52,583 nucleotides of DNA, taken from an uncultured Cytophagales bacterium (lineage in GTDB: Bacteria > Bacteroidota > Bacteroidia > Cytophagales > Thermonemataceae). A program made the position numbers and the translations under genes. The notes beneath the pieces are model-generated. The model searched no databases. It was not told where the DNA came from and worked only from the letters and a program-made list of their open reading frames with translations. Shown here one piece after another: positions 8,859 through 17,488 of the stretch. The stretch covers positions 1-52,583 of the forward strand of contig CALLAC010000025.1 of NCBI GenBank assembly GCA_938002655.1, written 5' to 3'. How positions within the stretch are numbered: position 1 is the stretch's first letter; each line of letters opens with the position of its first letter.

Positions 8859-8891
8859 TTGCAAAATGTATTCTTGCATAAACTATTTTTG
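8859..8891 (+). promoter_or_regulatory. Probable promoter of sucD
   Basis: TTG at 8859-8861, a 22-base spacer and TATTTTTG at 8884-8891. The leader would be about 95 bases. Just upstream, AAACCT-ATC-AGGTTT at 8823-8837 is a small perfect inverted repeat. Otherwise the 366 bases between the two divergent genes hold nothing I recognise. Confidence 0.45.
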
Positions 8892-8992
8892 TTTGCATAT
8901 AAATACCATTTTAAGAAATTAAAAAATTAAACGGCAAATTTAATGCAAAAATATATTTTTTTGTAACTTGCCGAAACAAAAAATTACTTGTT

Positions 8993-9880
8993 ATGGCTGT
9001 TTTAGTAAATAAAAACTCTCGTGTAATTGTTCAAGGCTTTACAGGCTCGGAAGGGACTTTCCACGCCCAACAAATGATTGAATACGGTACGAATGTAGTT
9101 GGGGGAGTGACACCAGGTAAAGGCGGTCAGAAACATTTGGAACGTCCTGTATTCAATACAGTATATGATGCTGTGAAAGAAGTAGAAACAAATGTTTCCA
9201 TTATTTTTGTACCTCCTGCTTTTGCCGCTGATGCAATTATGGAATCAGCTGATGCAGGTATCGAAGTAATTATCTGTATAACAGAAGGCATTCCTGTTAA
9301 GGATATGATGTATGCAAAAGAATATCTGAAAAGCAAAACATCTCGCCTGATTGGTCCGAATTGCCCTGGAGTTATTACGCCTGGTGAAGCGAAAGTAGGT
9401 ATTATGCCTGGTTTTGTATTTAAACCTGGACGTGTAGGTATTGTTTCAAAATCGGGTACACTTACTTATGAAGCCGCTGACCAAATCGTAAAAGCGGGTC
9501 TGGGTATTTCTACTGCAATTGGTATTGGAGGAGACCCCATTATTGGTACACCCACCAAAGAAGCCGTTGAATTGTTGATGGAAGATGAAGGCACTGATGC
9601 CATTGTAATGATTGGCGAAATCGGTGGAAACTATGAAACAGTTGCCGCCGAATATATCAAATCTACGGGGAATAAAAAGCCTGTCATTGGCTTTATTGCC
9701 GGTCAGACTGCTCCCAAAGGCAGACGTATGGGGCACGCAGGAGCTATCATCGGAGGGAAAGACGATACTGCTCAGGCTAAAATGGAAATTATGAGCAAGT
9801 GTGGCATTCACGTGGTATATTCACCTGCTGATATTGGTGCTACTGTAGCAAAAGTATTGACCAAAGAGCAAAGTTCATAG
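8993..9880 (+). CDS. sucD: Succinyl-CoA synthetase alpha subunit
   Basis: A 295-residue alpha subunit that interconverts succinyl-CoA and succinate with NTP formation in the TCA cycle. The N-terminal CoA-binding Rossmann domain has [15 protein letters not shown] (12-25) and [10 protein letters not shown]; the ligase domain carries the phospho-histidine H248 in [12 protein letters not shown], matching His246 of the E. coli enzyme, with GEIGGNYE before it. The length is normal. The beta subunit gene (sucC) is not adjacent, as is common in Bacteroidota. Downstream lies a terminator shared with the convergent tRNA/str operon. Confidence 0.97.
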   Translation: MAVLVNKNSRVIVQGFTGSEGTFHAQQMIEYGTNVVGGVTPGKGGQKHLERPVFNTVYDAVKEVETNVSIIFVPPAFAADAIMESADAGIEVIICITEGIPVKDMMYAKEYLKSKTSRLIGPNCPGVITPGEAKVGIMPGFVFKPGRVGIVSKSGTLTYEAADQIVKAGLGISTAIGIGGDPIIGTPTKEAVELLMEDEGTDAIVMIGEIGGNYETVAAEYIKSTGNKKPVIGFIAGQTAPKGRRMGHAGAIIGGKDDTAQAKMEIMSKCGIHVVYSPADIGATVAKVLTKEQSS

Positions 9881-9959
9881 ACGCTTTATTGCTACAAGTA
9901 TTTCGAGAGCACCTACAATTTAGAAAGTAAGAGTTTTTTTAGAGCTGAAATTCTTAAAT

Positions 9960-9987
9960 AAAAAAGCCCTTTCCAAGGGGCTTTTTT
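9960..9987. terminator. Bidirectional terminator between sucD and the str operon/tRNA-Arg
   Basis: AAAAAAGCCC at 9960-9969 pairs perfectly with GGGCTTTTTT at 9978-9987 around an 8-base loop. T-runs occur in both directions, so it can end sucD on plus and rpsJ/tRNA-Arg on minus. Confidence 0.9.
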
Positions 9988-9999
9988 GTCGCTGTTAAG

Positions 10000-10073
10000 T
10001 GTTCTCGGAAGGAGTCGAACCCTCAACCTTCTGATCCGTAGTCAGATGCTCTATCCAGTTGAGCTACGAGAAC
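10000..10073 (-). tRNA. tRNA-Arg (anticodon ACG)
   Basis: A 74-base cloverleaf on the minus strand. The acceptor stem GTTCTCG pairs with CGAGAAC, followed by discriminator A. The D arm is GCTCAACTGGATAGAGC, the anticodon stem-loop is TCTGA-CTACGGA-TCAGA with anticodon ACG, and the T arm contains GGTTCGACTCC. The CCA end is not encoded. The first base A34 would be expected to be edited to inosine by TadA. It follows rpsJ by 47 bases on the same strand and may ride on the str operon transcript. Confidence 0.97.
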
Positions 10074-10120
10074 AAATGAGATTGCAAAGCTACGATATTT
10101 TTTGCAATCTTCCAAATTTT

Positions 10121-10426
10121 TTAGACCTTAATTTTTACATCTACTCCGCTAGGCAGTTCTAGTTTCAGCAAAGCTTCAACAGTTTTAGGACTTGACGAAT
10201 AAATATCAATCAAGCGTTTGTAGGTACAAAGTTGGAACTGCTCACGCGATTTTTTATTTACGTGAGGTGAACGGAGTACAGTGAATATTTCTTTGCGAGT
10301 AGGCAAAGGAATAGGTCCGCTTACTACAGCTCCGTTATCTTTCACAGCCTTTACGATTTTGGCAGCTGAAATATCCACCAGATTGTGGTCGTAAGATTTT
10401 AGTTTAATTCTAATTTTTTGTGTCAT
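10121..10426 (-). CDS. rpsJ: 30S ribosomal protein S10
   Basis: A 101-residue S10 protein of the small subunit head, also the NusE antitermination factor. It reads [18 protein letters not shown] at the start, [13 protein letters not shown] in the middle and [11 protein letters not shown] at the end, all standard. The ATG at 10426 is used; an upstream ATG at 10483 adds 19 residues unlike S10. It is the last protein gene of rpsL-rpsG-fusA-rpsJ, 158 bases behind fusA. In most Bacteroidota rplC and the rest of the S10 operon would follow, but here a tRNA and a terminator do. Confidence 0.97.
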   Translation of the reverse strand: MTQKIRIKLKSYDHNLVDISAAKIVKAVKDNGAVVSGPIPLPTRKEIFTVLRSPHVNKKSREQFQLCTYKRLIDIYSSSPKTVEALLKLELPSGVDVKIKV

Positions 10427-10584
10427 GGTTGTTAGAATTTTGGGCATACACGTTTGTACCCTATGAAAGACGCATTTTTGCACTACAAGTTATTTTCGGA
10501 AAGCGTCATTTATTCCCGAAAATAGGTTTGCGTATAGAGATAGAGGGTTTTAGCAACTCGCTACGCTGCACACGAATTTGATGG

Positions 10585-12711
10585 TTAGTTAGCTTTTGCT
10601 CCTTTCACTTCTGCAATAATTTTCTCTGCAATATTTTGAGGTACAAAATCGTAATGCGAGAAAGTAAGTGTAGCAGAAGCACGTCCTGAAGAAATAGTAC
10701 GCAAGGTAGTTACATAACCAAATAGCTCTGCCAAAGGTACATCAGCTTTAATAATCTGAGCACCGCCTTTGCTATCCATTCCTTTCATCACACCGCGTCT
10801 GCGATTCAAATCGCCTGTAATAGGTCCAGTAAATTCATCAGGAGTAACTACTTCCACTGACATAATGGGCTCTAAAAGTTTGGGTGAAGCTTTTTTAGCC
10901 GCCTCTTTGAAACCAAGCGAAGCCGCCATTTCAAAAGAGAAAGAGTCAGAGTCTACTTCGTGATATGAACCGTGAAACAAACGCACACGCATAGAATCGA
11001 CAGGATAGCCAGCCAAGGGTCCGTTTTTCATAGCCGCTTCAAAACCTTTCTGTACGGCAGGAATAAATTCTTTTGGAATGACCCCACCAACAATATCATT
11101 GATAAACTCTAATCCAGGCTTGCCATCTTCCCGAGGACCAATCTCAAAGACAATGTCAGCAAATTTACCACGCCCACCCGTTTGCTTTTTATAGACTTCT
11201 TTGTGTTCAACGGTAGAGGTAAGAGCTTCTTTATAGGCTACTTGTGGGGCACCCTGATTTACTTCTACTTTAAATTCACGCTTCATTCTGTCTAGAATGA
11301 TTTCCAGGTGCAATTCGCCCATACCACGCAAAACGGTTTGCCCTGTTTCATGGTCTGTATAAAGACTAAGCGTAGGGTCTTCTTCTAGAAGTTTTGCCAA
11401 GGCATTGCTCATTTTGTCTAAGTCTGCGGTTGTTTTAGGCTCAATAGCATAACCAATTACAGGTTCGGGGAAAGTCATTGCTTCTAAAACAATCGGGTTA
11501 TTTTCATCGCAAAGCGTATCACCTGTTTTGATATCTTTGAAACCAACCCCTGCACAAATATCACCTGCTTCTACTCTATCGATAGGGTTTTGCTTGTTGG
11601 CGTGCATTTGCATAAGGCGAGAAATACGCTCTTTTTTTCCTGTACGCGTATTGAGCACATAAGAACCAGCTTCTAATGAGCCGGAATACACACGGAAGAA
11701 GCACAAACGTCCTACGTAAGGGTCAGTAGCAATTTTGAAAGCAAGTGCCGCAAAAGGCTCGTTTACATCAGGTTTGCGTTCAATTTCTTGCTCGGTTTCA
11801 GGGTGTTTGCCTTTTACAGGAGGCAAATCTAAGGGAGAAGGTAAAAATTCACAAACTGCATCAAGCAAAGACTGCACCCCTTTGTTTTTGAAAGCTGAGC
11901 CGCACATTACAGGCTGCATCGACATATCGATTACCGCCTTACGAATTGCGGCACGAATTTCAGTAGGTGTGATAGAATTAGGGTCATCAAAAAACTTTTC
12001 GAGTAGGTGGTCGTCGTAAGAAGCAACAGCTTCAATAAGGTTCTGACGCCAGAAGTTTACATCTTCTTGAATATCGGCAGGTACAGGAACAATTTGATAG
12101 GTTTTACCTTCATCGTGTTCGTTCCAAATGATACCTTGGTTGGTTATCAAATCTACTACTCCTTTGAAGGTATCTTCGGCACCTATAGGTACTTGTAAAG
12201 GAACAGGGTTGCCTCCTAAATTTTCTTTTATTTCTCTGACAGCCTTAAAGAAATCTGCCCCTGCTCTATCCATTTTATTTACAAAACAGATACGAGGAAC
12301 GCGATACTTATCCATTTGTCTCCAAACGGTTTCGGACTGAGGTTGAACTCCTGCCACAGCACAAAACAAGGCGATGGCCCCGTCCAATACACGCAAAGAA
12401 CGCTCCACCTCTACGGTGAAATCTACGTGGCCAGGCGTATCAATCAAGTTGATAGTGTAAGTTTTGGATTCAGGTGTAATTTCACCTTGTATGGTAGGAT
12501 AGTTCCAGCGAGTAGAGGTAGCGGCAGAAGTGATAGTAATACCACGCTCTTGCTCTTGCTCCATCCAGTCCATTGTAGCGGCTCCTTCGTGTACCTCTCC
12601 AATTTTGTGGGTTTTTCCTGTATAGTACAGGATACGCTCAGAGGTAGTTGTTTTTCCTGCATCAATATGAGCAGAGATACCAATATTTCTAAGATACTTT
12701 AAGTCTGCCAT
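10585..12711 (-). CDS. fusA: Translation elongation factor G
   Basis: A 708-residue EF-G, the GTPase that drives tRNA-mRNA translocation on the ribosome. G1 is AHIDAGKTT (residues 14-22), the switch I region has [10 protein letters not shown]3 is DTPGHVD and G4 is NKMD. Domains II to V follow in the usual order, ending with the C-terminal [27 protein letters not shown] in pieces. Its place in the str operon between rpsG and rpsJ marks it as the canonical copy rather than a paralogue. Nothing is truncated. Confidence 0.98.
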   Translation of the reverse strand: MADLKYLRNIGISAHIDAGKTTTSERILYYTGKTHKIGEVHEGAATMDWMEQEQERGITITSAATSTRWNYPTIQGEITPESKTYTINLIDTPGHVDFTVEVERSLRVLDGAIALFCAVAGVQPQSETVWRQMDKYRVPRICFVNKMDRAGADFFKAVREIKENLGGNPVPLQVPIGAEDTFKGVVDLITNQGIIWNEHDEGKTYQIVPVPADIQEDVNFWRQNLIEAVASYDDHLLEKFFDDPNSITPTEIRAAIRKAVIDMSMQPVMCGSAFKNKGVQSLLDAVCEFLPSPLDLPPVKGKHPETEQEIERKPDVNEPFAALAFKIATDPYVGRLCFFRVYSGSLEAGSYVLNTRTGKKERISRLMQMHANKQNPIDRVEAGDICAGVGFKDIKTGDTLCDENNPIVLEAMTFPEPVIGYAIEPKTTADLDKMSNALAKLLEEDPTLSLYTDHETGQTVLRGMGELHLEIILDRMKREFKVEVNQGAPQVAYKEALTSTVEHKEVYKKQTGGRGKFADIVFEIGPREDGKPGLEFINDIVGGVIPKEFIPAVQKGFEAAMKNGPLAGYPVDSMRVRLFHGSYHEVDSDSFSFEMAASLGFKEAAKKASPKLLEPIMSVEVVTPDEFTGPITGDLNRRRGVMKGMDSKGGAQIIKADVPLAELFGYVTTLRTISSGRASATLTFSHYDFVPQNIAEKIIAEVKGAKAN

Positions 12712-12748
12712 AATTATAGGTTGTTAGCGAAACAGATAAAAATATTTT

Positions 12749-13216
12749 TTAGAATTTGAAATGTGAGAAAGCTTTGTTTGCTTCGGCCATTCTGTGGGTG
12801 TCGTCTTTCTTTTTCACGGCGGCACCTTCACCTTTGGAAGCGGCAATAATTTCGTTGGCTAAGCATTCTACCATAGTTTTATCGTTACGAAGGCGAGCAT
12901 ATTTGATAAGCCACTTGATACCCAAAGAAATTCTGCGTTCAGGGCGAACCTCTGTAGGAACCTGGAATGTGGCTCCCCCTACTCTTCGGCTTCTTACTTC
13001 TACGCTAGGCATTACGTTGTTCAAGGCTCTACGCCATACTTCTAAGCCATCTTCCTTGGTTTTTTCTGTTATTAAATCAATGGCTCCATAAAATATTCTG
13101 TAAGCCAGACTTTTCTTGCCTTCCATCATCAAATTATTCACAAATTTAGTTACCAAAGTATCTTTATACTTTGGGTCAGGTAATACGTACCTTTTAGGCG
13201 GTTTTGATTTTCTCAT
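12749..13216 (-). CDS. rpsG: 30S ribosomal protein S7
   Basis: A 155-residue S7 protein that nucleates assembly of the 30S head and contacts the E-site tRNA. It reads MRKSKPPKRYVLPDPKY at the start and contains GKKSLAYRIFYGA, RRVGGATFQVPTEVRP and KKDDTHRMAEANKAF. The ATG at 13216 fits the family N-terminus; the one at 13246 adds ten residues. It lies between rpsL and fusA. Confidence 0.97.
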   Translation of the reverse strand: MRKSKPPKRYVLPDPKYKDTLVTKFVNNLMMEGKKSLAYRIFYGAIDLITEKTKEDGLEVWRRALNNVMPSVEVRSRRVGGATFQVPTEVRPERRISLGIKWLIKYARLRNDKTMVECLANEIIAASKGEGAAVKKKDDTHRMAEANKAFSHFKF

Positions 13217-13314
13217 AAGTTCAACAAATTTTTTTAAGTTACTCAACCGAAACTCTATCGGCTGTTTGACTTCACTGAAAAAGATCGATTTGCTAAAAAA
13301 TCCGTATCTTCAAG

Positions 13315-13725
13315 CTATTTTTTACCTTTTCCTGCGGGTTGTGCCTGCTGACCAGGTTTAGGACGTTTGGCTCCATATTTTGAGCGCCTCTGACGGCGAT
13401 TGGCTACACCTGCTGTATCCAAAGCACCACGAACTATATGGTAGCGAACACCAGGCAAATCCTTTACACGTCCTCCACGAATAAGCACGATGGAGTGTTC
13501 TTGTAAGTTATGACCTTCGCCAGGAATATAGGCAATTACTTCTTGCTGGTTAGAAAGACGCACTTTGGCCACCTTTCTCAACGCTGAATTAGGTTTTTTG
13601 GGCGTAGTAGTATACACTTTCGTACATACGCCTCGCTTTTGCGGGCAAGCATCAAGGGCAGGCGACTTTGACTTTGCCTTTTTCGCCTCTCTTCCTTTTC
13701 TCACTAATTGCTGTATAGTAGGCAT
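13315..13725 (-). CDS. rpsL: 30S ribosomal protein S12
   Basis: A 136-residue S12 protein of the decoding centre, first gene of the str operon. Canonical stretches are [42 protein letters not shown] and [12 protein letters not shown]. Both lysines linked to streptomycin resistance (in PKKPNS and RVKDLP) are wild type, so no resistance mutation is indicated. The C-terminal tail is a little longer than in E. coli and ends in a Pro/Gln/Lys-rich segment, common in this phylum. Confidence 0.98.
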   Translation of the reverse strand: MPTIQQLVRKGREAKKAKSKSPALDACPQKRGVCTKVYTTTPKKPNSALRKVAKVRLSNQQEVIAYIPGEGHNLQEHSIVLIRGGRVKDLPGVRYHIVRGALDTAGVANRRQRRSKYGAKRPKPGQQAQPAGKGKK

Positions 13726-13763
13726 TTATTTCAGATTTTTAGACCTTTTTCAATTTTGAACTG

Positions 13764-13793
13764 CAAAAGTACGAAAAAACTTTTTATCACCAA
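13764..13793 (-). promoter_or_regulatory. Promoter of the str operon
   Basis: On the minus strand TTG (13791-13793), a 19-base spacer and TACTTTTG (13764-13771), a full match to the Bacteroidota consensus, with a leader of about 30 bases to rpsL. Confidence 0.7.
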
Positions 13794-13890
13794 ATTTTTT
13801 GTAAAAAATAATTTTGAAGCAACATTCTTTTAAACCTTTGAAAAGTATACGGGTTATCAATTTAATGCTTGAAAAGCAAATTCGTAACTA

Positions 13891-14343
13891 TTACTTTCTA
13901 TTTTTGGAGTCTATGATAATGGTTACGGGTCCGTCATTGCAAAGGTTTACTTGCATATCTGCTCCAAATGCTCCTGTCTGAATAGCTTTACCAAGCTCTT
14001 GCGAAAATATTTCTATTGCTTTCTCATAGAGAGGAATGGCTACTTCGGGGCGAGCCGCCTCAATGAAAGAAGGTCTGTTGCCTTTTTTGGTGCTTGCCAA
14101 CAATGTAAATTGGCTTACTAGTAAAATTTCACCTGCTATCTCCTGCACTGAAAGGTTCATCTTTCCTTCTTTATCAGCAAAAATTCGCATTTGTACAATT
14201 TTTTTAGCAAGCCAAGCGGCATCATCAGTGCTGTCTGTATTGCCGATTCCCAAAAGCACAAGCAATCCTTTACCGATTTCAGATTTTATTTCGTTTTCTA
14301 TACTTACAGAAGCATTTTTTACTCTTTGAATTACTGCTATCAT
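13891..14343 (-). CDS. dtd: D-aminoacyl-tRNA deacylase
   Basis: A 150-residue Dtd that hydrolyses D-amino acids mischarged on tRNA. The active-site motif SQFT is at 77-80 (VSQFTLLA), and the cross-subunit Gly-Pro motif is at 136-141 as NDGPVT, which supplies the chiral selectivity. The N-terminus MIAVIQRVKNASV is typical. Length and start are normal. It stands alone between the str operon promoter and a divergent membrane enzyme. Confidence 0.96.
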   Translation of the reverse strand: MIAVIQRVKNASVSIENEIKSEIGKGLLVLLGIGNTDSTDDAAWLAKKIVQMRIFADKEGKMNLSVQEIAGEILLVSQFTLLASTKKGNRPSFIEAARPEVAIPLYEKAIEIFSQELGKAIQTGAFGADMQVNLCNDGPVTIIIDSKNRK

Positions 14344-14563
14344 TTTTTTACTAAAATTTACAGATTTGTCGGATTAAAATGCTTTTCAAAAGTGCAGAAA
14401 TAAAAGTTTTTTCAAAAAGTAGAAAGCAATATTAAAGATTATCCAGCAAAGTGCAAAAAAAGTATTTTTGAGAAATCTTTTTTATTTTGCAAATTTGTAT
14501 ATTGCAGAATATTATTTGGCAAGTAGCCTTATTTTTTATGGAATTTTTATATGTTTATTGCTT

Positions 14564-15388
14564 ATGTTTGAACAAATTGCAAATTATTTCAGCGAGATAC
14601 CAAGTACGCACAGGTCTGCGATTTTGGTAGGCGGATTGGCGCTGTTTTGGTCTTTGGAAAGTCTTATTCCACTTTTCAGAACAAATTATGCAAAGTGGAA
14701 ACATGCAGGTATCAACTTGTTTTTTACGCTCACTACAATAGTTATCAATCTTGCTTTTGCTTGGCTCATACTCAAAACCAGCGATTGGGCTATCAGCCAA
14801 AAATTTGGTGTTTTACAGTGGATAGAACTTCCCTTGTGGGCATTTACAATAGTCGGGCTTTTAGGCTTGGATTTGATAGGAGCATATTTTATCCATTGGC
14901 TTGAACATCAGGTAAAATGGATGTGGCAATTTCATTTGGTTCATCATACCGATACCAATGTAGATGCAACCACCGCCAATCGCCACCACCCTGGCGAAAG
15001 TGTATTTCGGGCTATTTTTACTACGCTGGGTATAGCACTTTTGGGTACGCCAATATGGCTTGTTATGCTTTATCAGAGCCTTTCGGTGTTTTTTTCTCAA
15101 TTCAATCATGCCAATATTCGCTTGCCCGAAAAATTAGACAAAATATTAAGTTGGGTCATTGTTTCGCCCAATATGCACAAAGTGCATCATCACACTACTC
15201 GCCCACTCACCGATACCAACTATGGAAATATTTTTGCCATTTGGGACAGGATTTTCAGAACTTATACTTTTGAAAAACCTGAAAAATTGCGTTATGGATT
15301 AGATACCCACCCCGAAGCTCAAGAAAATGCAACTTTGAAGGGTCTTTTGAAAATGCCTTTTCAGCCTTACAGACCCCCTACTCAATAA
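14564..15388 (+). CDS. Sterol desaturase/fatty acid hydroxylase superfamily membrane protein
   Basis: A 274-residue polytopic membrane protein with the His clusters of the diiron fatty acid hydroxylase superfamily (PF04116): HWLEH at 111-115, HLVHH at 124-128, HH at 141-142 and HKVHH at 205-209. These bind two irons that activate oxygen to hydroxylate or desaturate a lipid carbon. Four or so hydrophobic segments surround them. The substrate (fatty acyl, carotenoid or other lipid) cannot be told. The first ATG in frame is at 14564; a TTG at 14468 would add 32 mostly hydrophobic residues and remains possible. No lipid genes flank it. Confidence 0.87.
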   Translation: MFEQIANYFSEIPSTHRSAILVGGLALFWSLESLIPLFRTNYAKWKHAGINLFFTLTTIVINLAFAWLILKTSDWAISQKFGVLQWIELPLWAFTIVGLLGLDLIGAYFIHWLEHQVKWMWQFHLVHHTDTNVDATTANRHHPGESVFRAIFTTLGIALLGTPIWLVMLYQSLSVFFSQFNHANIRLPEKLDKILSWVIVSPNMHKVHHHTTRPLTDTNYGNIFAIWDRIFRTYTFEKPEKLRYGLDTHPEAQENATLKGLLKMPFQPYRPPTQ

Positions 15389-15423
15389 AAAAGGAGTAAA
15401 TTTATCACAGGCTAAACACAAAA

Positions 15424-15445
15424 AAGTGAGGCTTTTGCCTCACTT
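15424..15445 (-). terminator. Hairpin terminator containing the HNH gene stop codon
   Basis: AAGTGAGGC (15424-15432), loop TTTT, GCCTCACTT (15437-15445): a 9-bp perfect stem. On the minus strand it is followed by a T-run, so it ends the HNH gene transcript. The TGA stop codon at 15440-15442 lies inside the stem. Confidence 0.8.
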
Positions 15446-15964
15446 ATTCCATACGATTTCGTCTTTATTTTTCTTGCCTAAAAACATTTCCCAATCTTTT
15501 TCGATTTTGCCCGAAAAATCACGCAAAAACATTATGAAAGAGGGCTTGATAGGTTTTCGTTTCAGAGGCATTCCTGCTTCTTCGGGGGTAAGGTCACCTT
15601 TCTTGGAGTTACAACTTTTACAAGCAGTGACAAGGTTTGTCCAAGAAGATTTTCCTCCACGTGAGCGTGGAAGTACGTGGTCTAATGTTAAATCGGTTGT
15701 TGCACCACAATATTGGCACTCTTGCCCATCGCGGCGGAAAATATTCTGACGACTCAAAATTACTCCCTTGTAAGGCAAACTCACGTACTTGTGCAAACGT
15801 ATTACAGAAGGACGTGGAAAAGTACGCGTTACGGTTCGAATTTCTCCTTCGGAAGAAACAGACACAATATCAGCCTTGTTCAAATATACAAGGATAAAGG
15901 CTTTCTGCACGCTACAAATCGTAAGAGCAGAATAATCTTGATTGAGTATGAGTACCTTACCCAT
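15440..15964 (-). CDS. HNH endonuclease family protein
   Basis: A 174-residue protein of the widespread HNH family conserved in Bacteroidota and others. An N-terminal region (VLILNQDYSALTICSVQKAF) precedes the HNH module: zinc cysteines C83 and C86 (CQYC), D95-H96 in LDHVLPRSRGG, N110 and C115-C118 with N119 (CKSCNSKKG). All metal and zinc residues are present. The biological role of this stand-alone type is not established; a DNA repair or nicking function is usually assumed. The ATG at 15964 is chosen because the promoter at 15986-16019 excludes the ATG at 15988. Confidence 0.9.
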   Translation of the reverse strand: MGKVLILNQDYSALTICSVQKAFILVYLNKADIVSVSSEGEIRTVTRTFPRPSVIRLHKYVSLPYKGVILSRQNIFRRDGQECQYCGATTDLTLDHVLPRSRGGKSSWTNLVTACKSCNSKKGDLTPEEAGMPLKRKPIKPSFIMFLRDFSGKIEKDWEMFLGKKNKDEIVWNK

Positions 15965-15985
15965 AGGTGGTTCGATTTTCAAAGG

Positions 15986-16019
15986 CAAATATAGTATTTT
16001 GTTTGGATAAATTCCTCAA
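15986..16019 (-). promoter_or_regulatory. Promoter of the HNH gene
   Basis: On the minus strand TTG (16017-16019), a 23-base spacer and TATATTTG (15986-15993). Transcription would begin about 15 bases before the ATG at 15964. The 200 bases to the divergent sod promoter hold nothing else I recognise. Confidence 0.5.
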
Positions 16020-16232
16020 AATCATCACAAAAATTTTGCCGAAAATGAATTTGATAATTTTTTGAGCGATAGTACAGCAGGCATAAATATTATGGATTCA
16101 TCAATATACACTCAAAAAGCCTAAATTTATCATATCATTTGAAGCAAGACGTTTTTGATTTCATTTTTTTTACCTTTCATTCGTTTATTACGTGTTTCTA
16201 TCGTTTTTTGTTTTTATTTGCCAAAGAAAAAT

Positions 16233-16263
16233 TTGCAAGTGCTCTAAAATTCTCATACTTTTG
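16233..16263 (+). promoter_or_regulatory. Promoter of the superoxide dismutase gene
   Basis: TTG at 16233-16235, a 20-base spacer and TACTTTTG at 16256-16263, an exact consensus match. The leader to the ATG at 16287 is only about 17 bases. Confidence 0.7.
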
Positions 16264-16279
16264 TTAAACACAAAAGTAT
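16255..16279. promoter_or_regulatory. 10-bp-arm palindrome over the sod -7 box (operator candidate)
   Basis: ATACTTTTGT at 16255-16264 and ACAAAAGTAT at 16270-16279 are perfect reverse complements with a 5-base spacer. The repeat covers the -7 box and the expected transcription start, the place where a repressor would act. The binding protein is unknown. Confidence 0.55.
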
Positions 16280-16286
16280 AATCTTT

Positions 16287-16991
16287 ATGCAAAGACGAAC
16301 ATTTTTGCAAAATGCCTTTCTTTTCACTGCTGCAAGTCTTCTCAAACCTGAATGGCTTTGGGCTGGCAGAGTACAAGCATTTGAGTTGCCTGCTTTACCT
16401 TACCCTTACGAGGCATTAGAGCCGTATTTTGATACCCAAACCATGCAAATTCACCATACCAAGCATCATGCTACGTATGTAAAAAATCTTAATGAAGCAA
16501 TTACAGGTACTAAATTTGAAAAAATGAGTTTAGAAGAAATATTAGCCAATCTTACAGATAAAGATACTAAAATTCGTAACAACGCAGGTGGGCATTACAA
16601 TCATTCACTTTTTTGGAAAATTCTTACTCCCAAGCAAAATTCTTCCGAACCTACAGGCAAACTTGCCGAAGCTATCCGTATACAATTTGGTAGTTTTGAA
16701 AAGTTTAAAGAGGCTTTCAGCGAAAAAGCCAAATCGCTGTTTGGTTCAGGCTGGACTTGGCTGGCTTATGAAAAAAAACGAGGTCTTTTCTTGGAAAATA
16801 CACCTAATCAGGATAACTTGCAGATGAAAAAAATCTATAAAACATCCCTCACTAAAACTATCTTCGGACTGGATGTATGGGAGCATGCCTATTACCTAAA
16901 GTATCAAAACCGCCGGGCAGATTACATTCAAGCCTTCTGGAGTGTAATAAATTGGGACCAAGTTAGCCTAAACTATGAATCAGCCTTGTAA
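16287..16991 (+). CDS. Superoxide dismutase, Mn-type signature, Tat-exported
   Basis: A 234-residue Fe/Mn superoxide dismutase converting superoxide to oxygen and hydrogen peroxide. Metal ligands are H56 (QIHHTKHH), H106 (GGHYNHSLFW), D196 and H200 (LDVWEHAYYL). The outer-sphere Gln in TPNQDN (Q175) together with the GG before H103 fits the manganese type rather than the iron type. Unlike cytosolic enzymes, it has about 30 extra N-terminal residues starting MQRRTFLQNA, with twin arginines and a hydrophobic stretch (FLFTAASLL): a Tat signal, so the folded enzyme is probably exported. It has its own promoter with a palindromic operator candidate. A receiver-domain protein follows 23 bases later. 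Confidence 0.95.
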   Translation: MQRRTFLQNAFLFTAASLLKPEWLWAGRVQAFELPALPYPYEALEPYFDTQTMQIHHTKHHATYVKNLNEAITGTKFEKMSLEEILANLTDKDTKIRNNAGGHYNHSLFWKILTPKQNSSEPTGKLAEAIRIQFGSFEKFKEAFSEKAKSLFGSGWTWLAYEKKRGLFLENTPNQDNLQMKKIYKTSLTKTIFGLDVWEHAYYLKYQNRRADYIQAFWSVINWDQVSLNYESAL

Positions 16992-17014
16992 GCAAAATAA
17001 ATGCACCGTGTGTT

Positions 17015-17401
17015 ATGATAAAACCTAAGTTTTATATTGTTATTGATGATGACCGTATCAATAATATGGTGTGTGAATCGGTGATAAAAAAATTACACGA
17101 ACAAAATCAGGTAATTTCGTTTCTGCGTGCCGAAGACGCTCTCAACTATTTAAAGAATAACACAAGTGTCAAGCCTGATATTATTCTTCTGGATATCAAT
17201 ATGCCTGAAATGGATGGTTGGGAGTTCTTGGATAATTATCAAAAACTAAATGGAGACAACAAAGCCCAAATTTTTATGCTTTCTTCTTCTATCAATCAAA
17301 ATGATTTCGATAAAGCCAAAACGTATACCCAAGTGCTAGATTACATCGTAAAACCTTTTTCCAAAGATAAACTCATGAAAATTATAGAAATGACTTCTTG
17401 A
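17015..17401 (+). CDS. Single-domain response regulator (CheY-like)
   Basis: A 128-residue receiver domain without output domain. Acidic pocket residues are D11-D13, the phosphoacceptor is D60 in ILLDINMPEMDGWEF, then MLSSS and the conserved Lys in YIVKPF. This subtype, with CESVIKKL after helix 1, is very common in Cytophagales, where such proteins relay phosphate between histidine kinases or act on motility and stress circuits. No kinase is adjacent. The 23-base spacing from the superoxide dismutase gene suggests possible cotranscription. Confidence 0.93.
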   Translation: MIKPKFYIVIDDDRINNMVCESVIKKLHEQNQVISFLRAEDALNYLKNNTSVKPDIILLDINMPEMDGWEFLDNYQKLNGDNKAQIFMLSSSINQNDFDKAKTYTQVLDYIVKPFSKDKLMKIIEMTS

Positions 17402-17488
17402 CTTGAGACAAGATTTTATGTAAGTTCAAGGCAGATTTCCTTTTTCTCTACTCAAACTTTCTATATCTGCAAATCACTTAGCATCTGA

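Noticed and set aside
9446-9811. Open frame opposite sucD
   Set aside because: It is a shadow of a highly conserved gene with no own promoter or recognisable product.
12316-12702. Open frame opposite the start of fusA
   Set aside because: The sequence is fully explained by EF-G domain I on the other strand.
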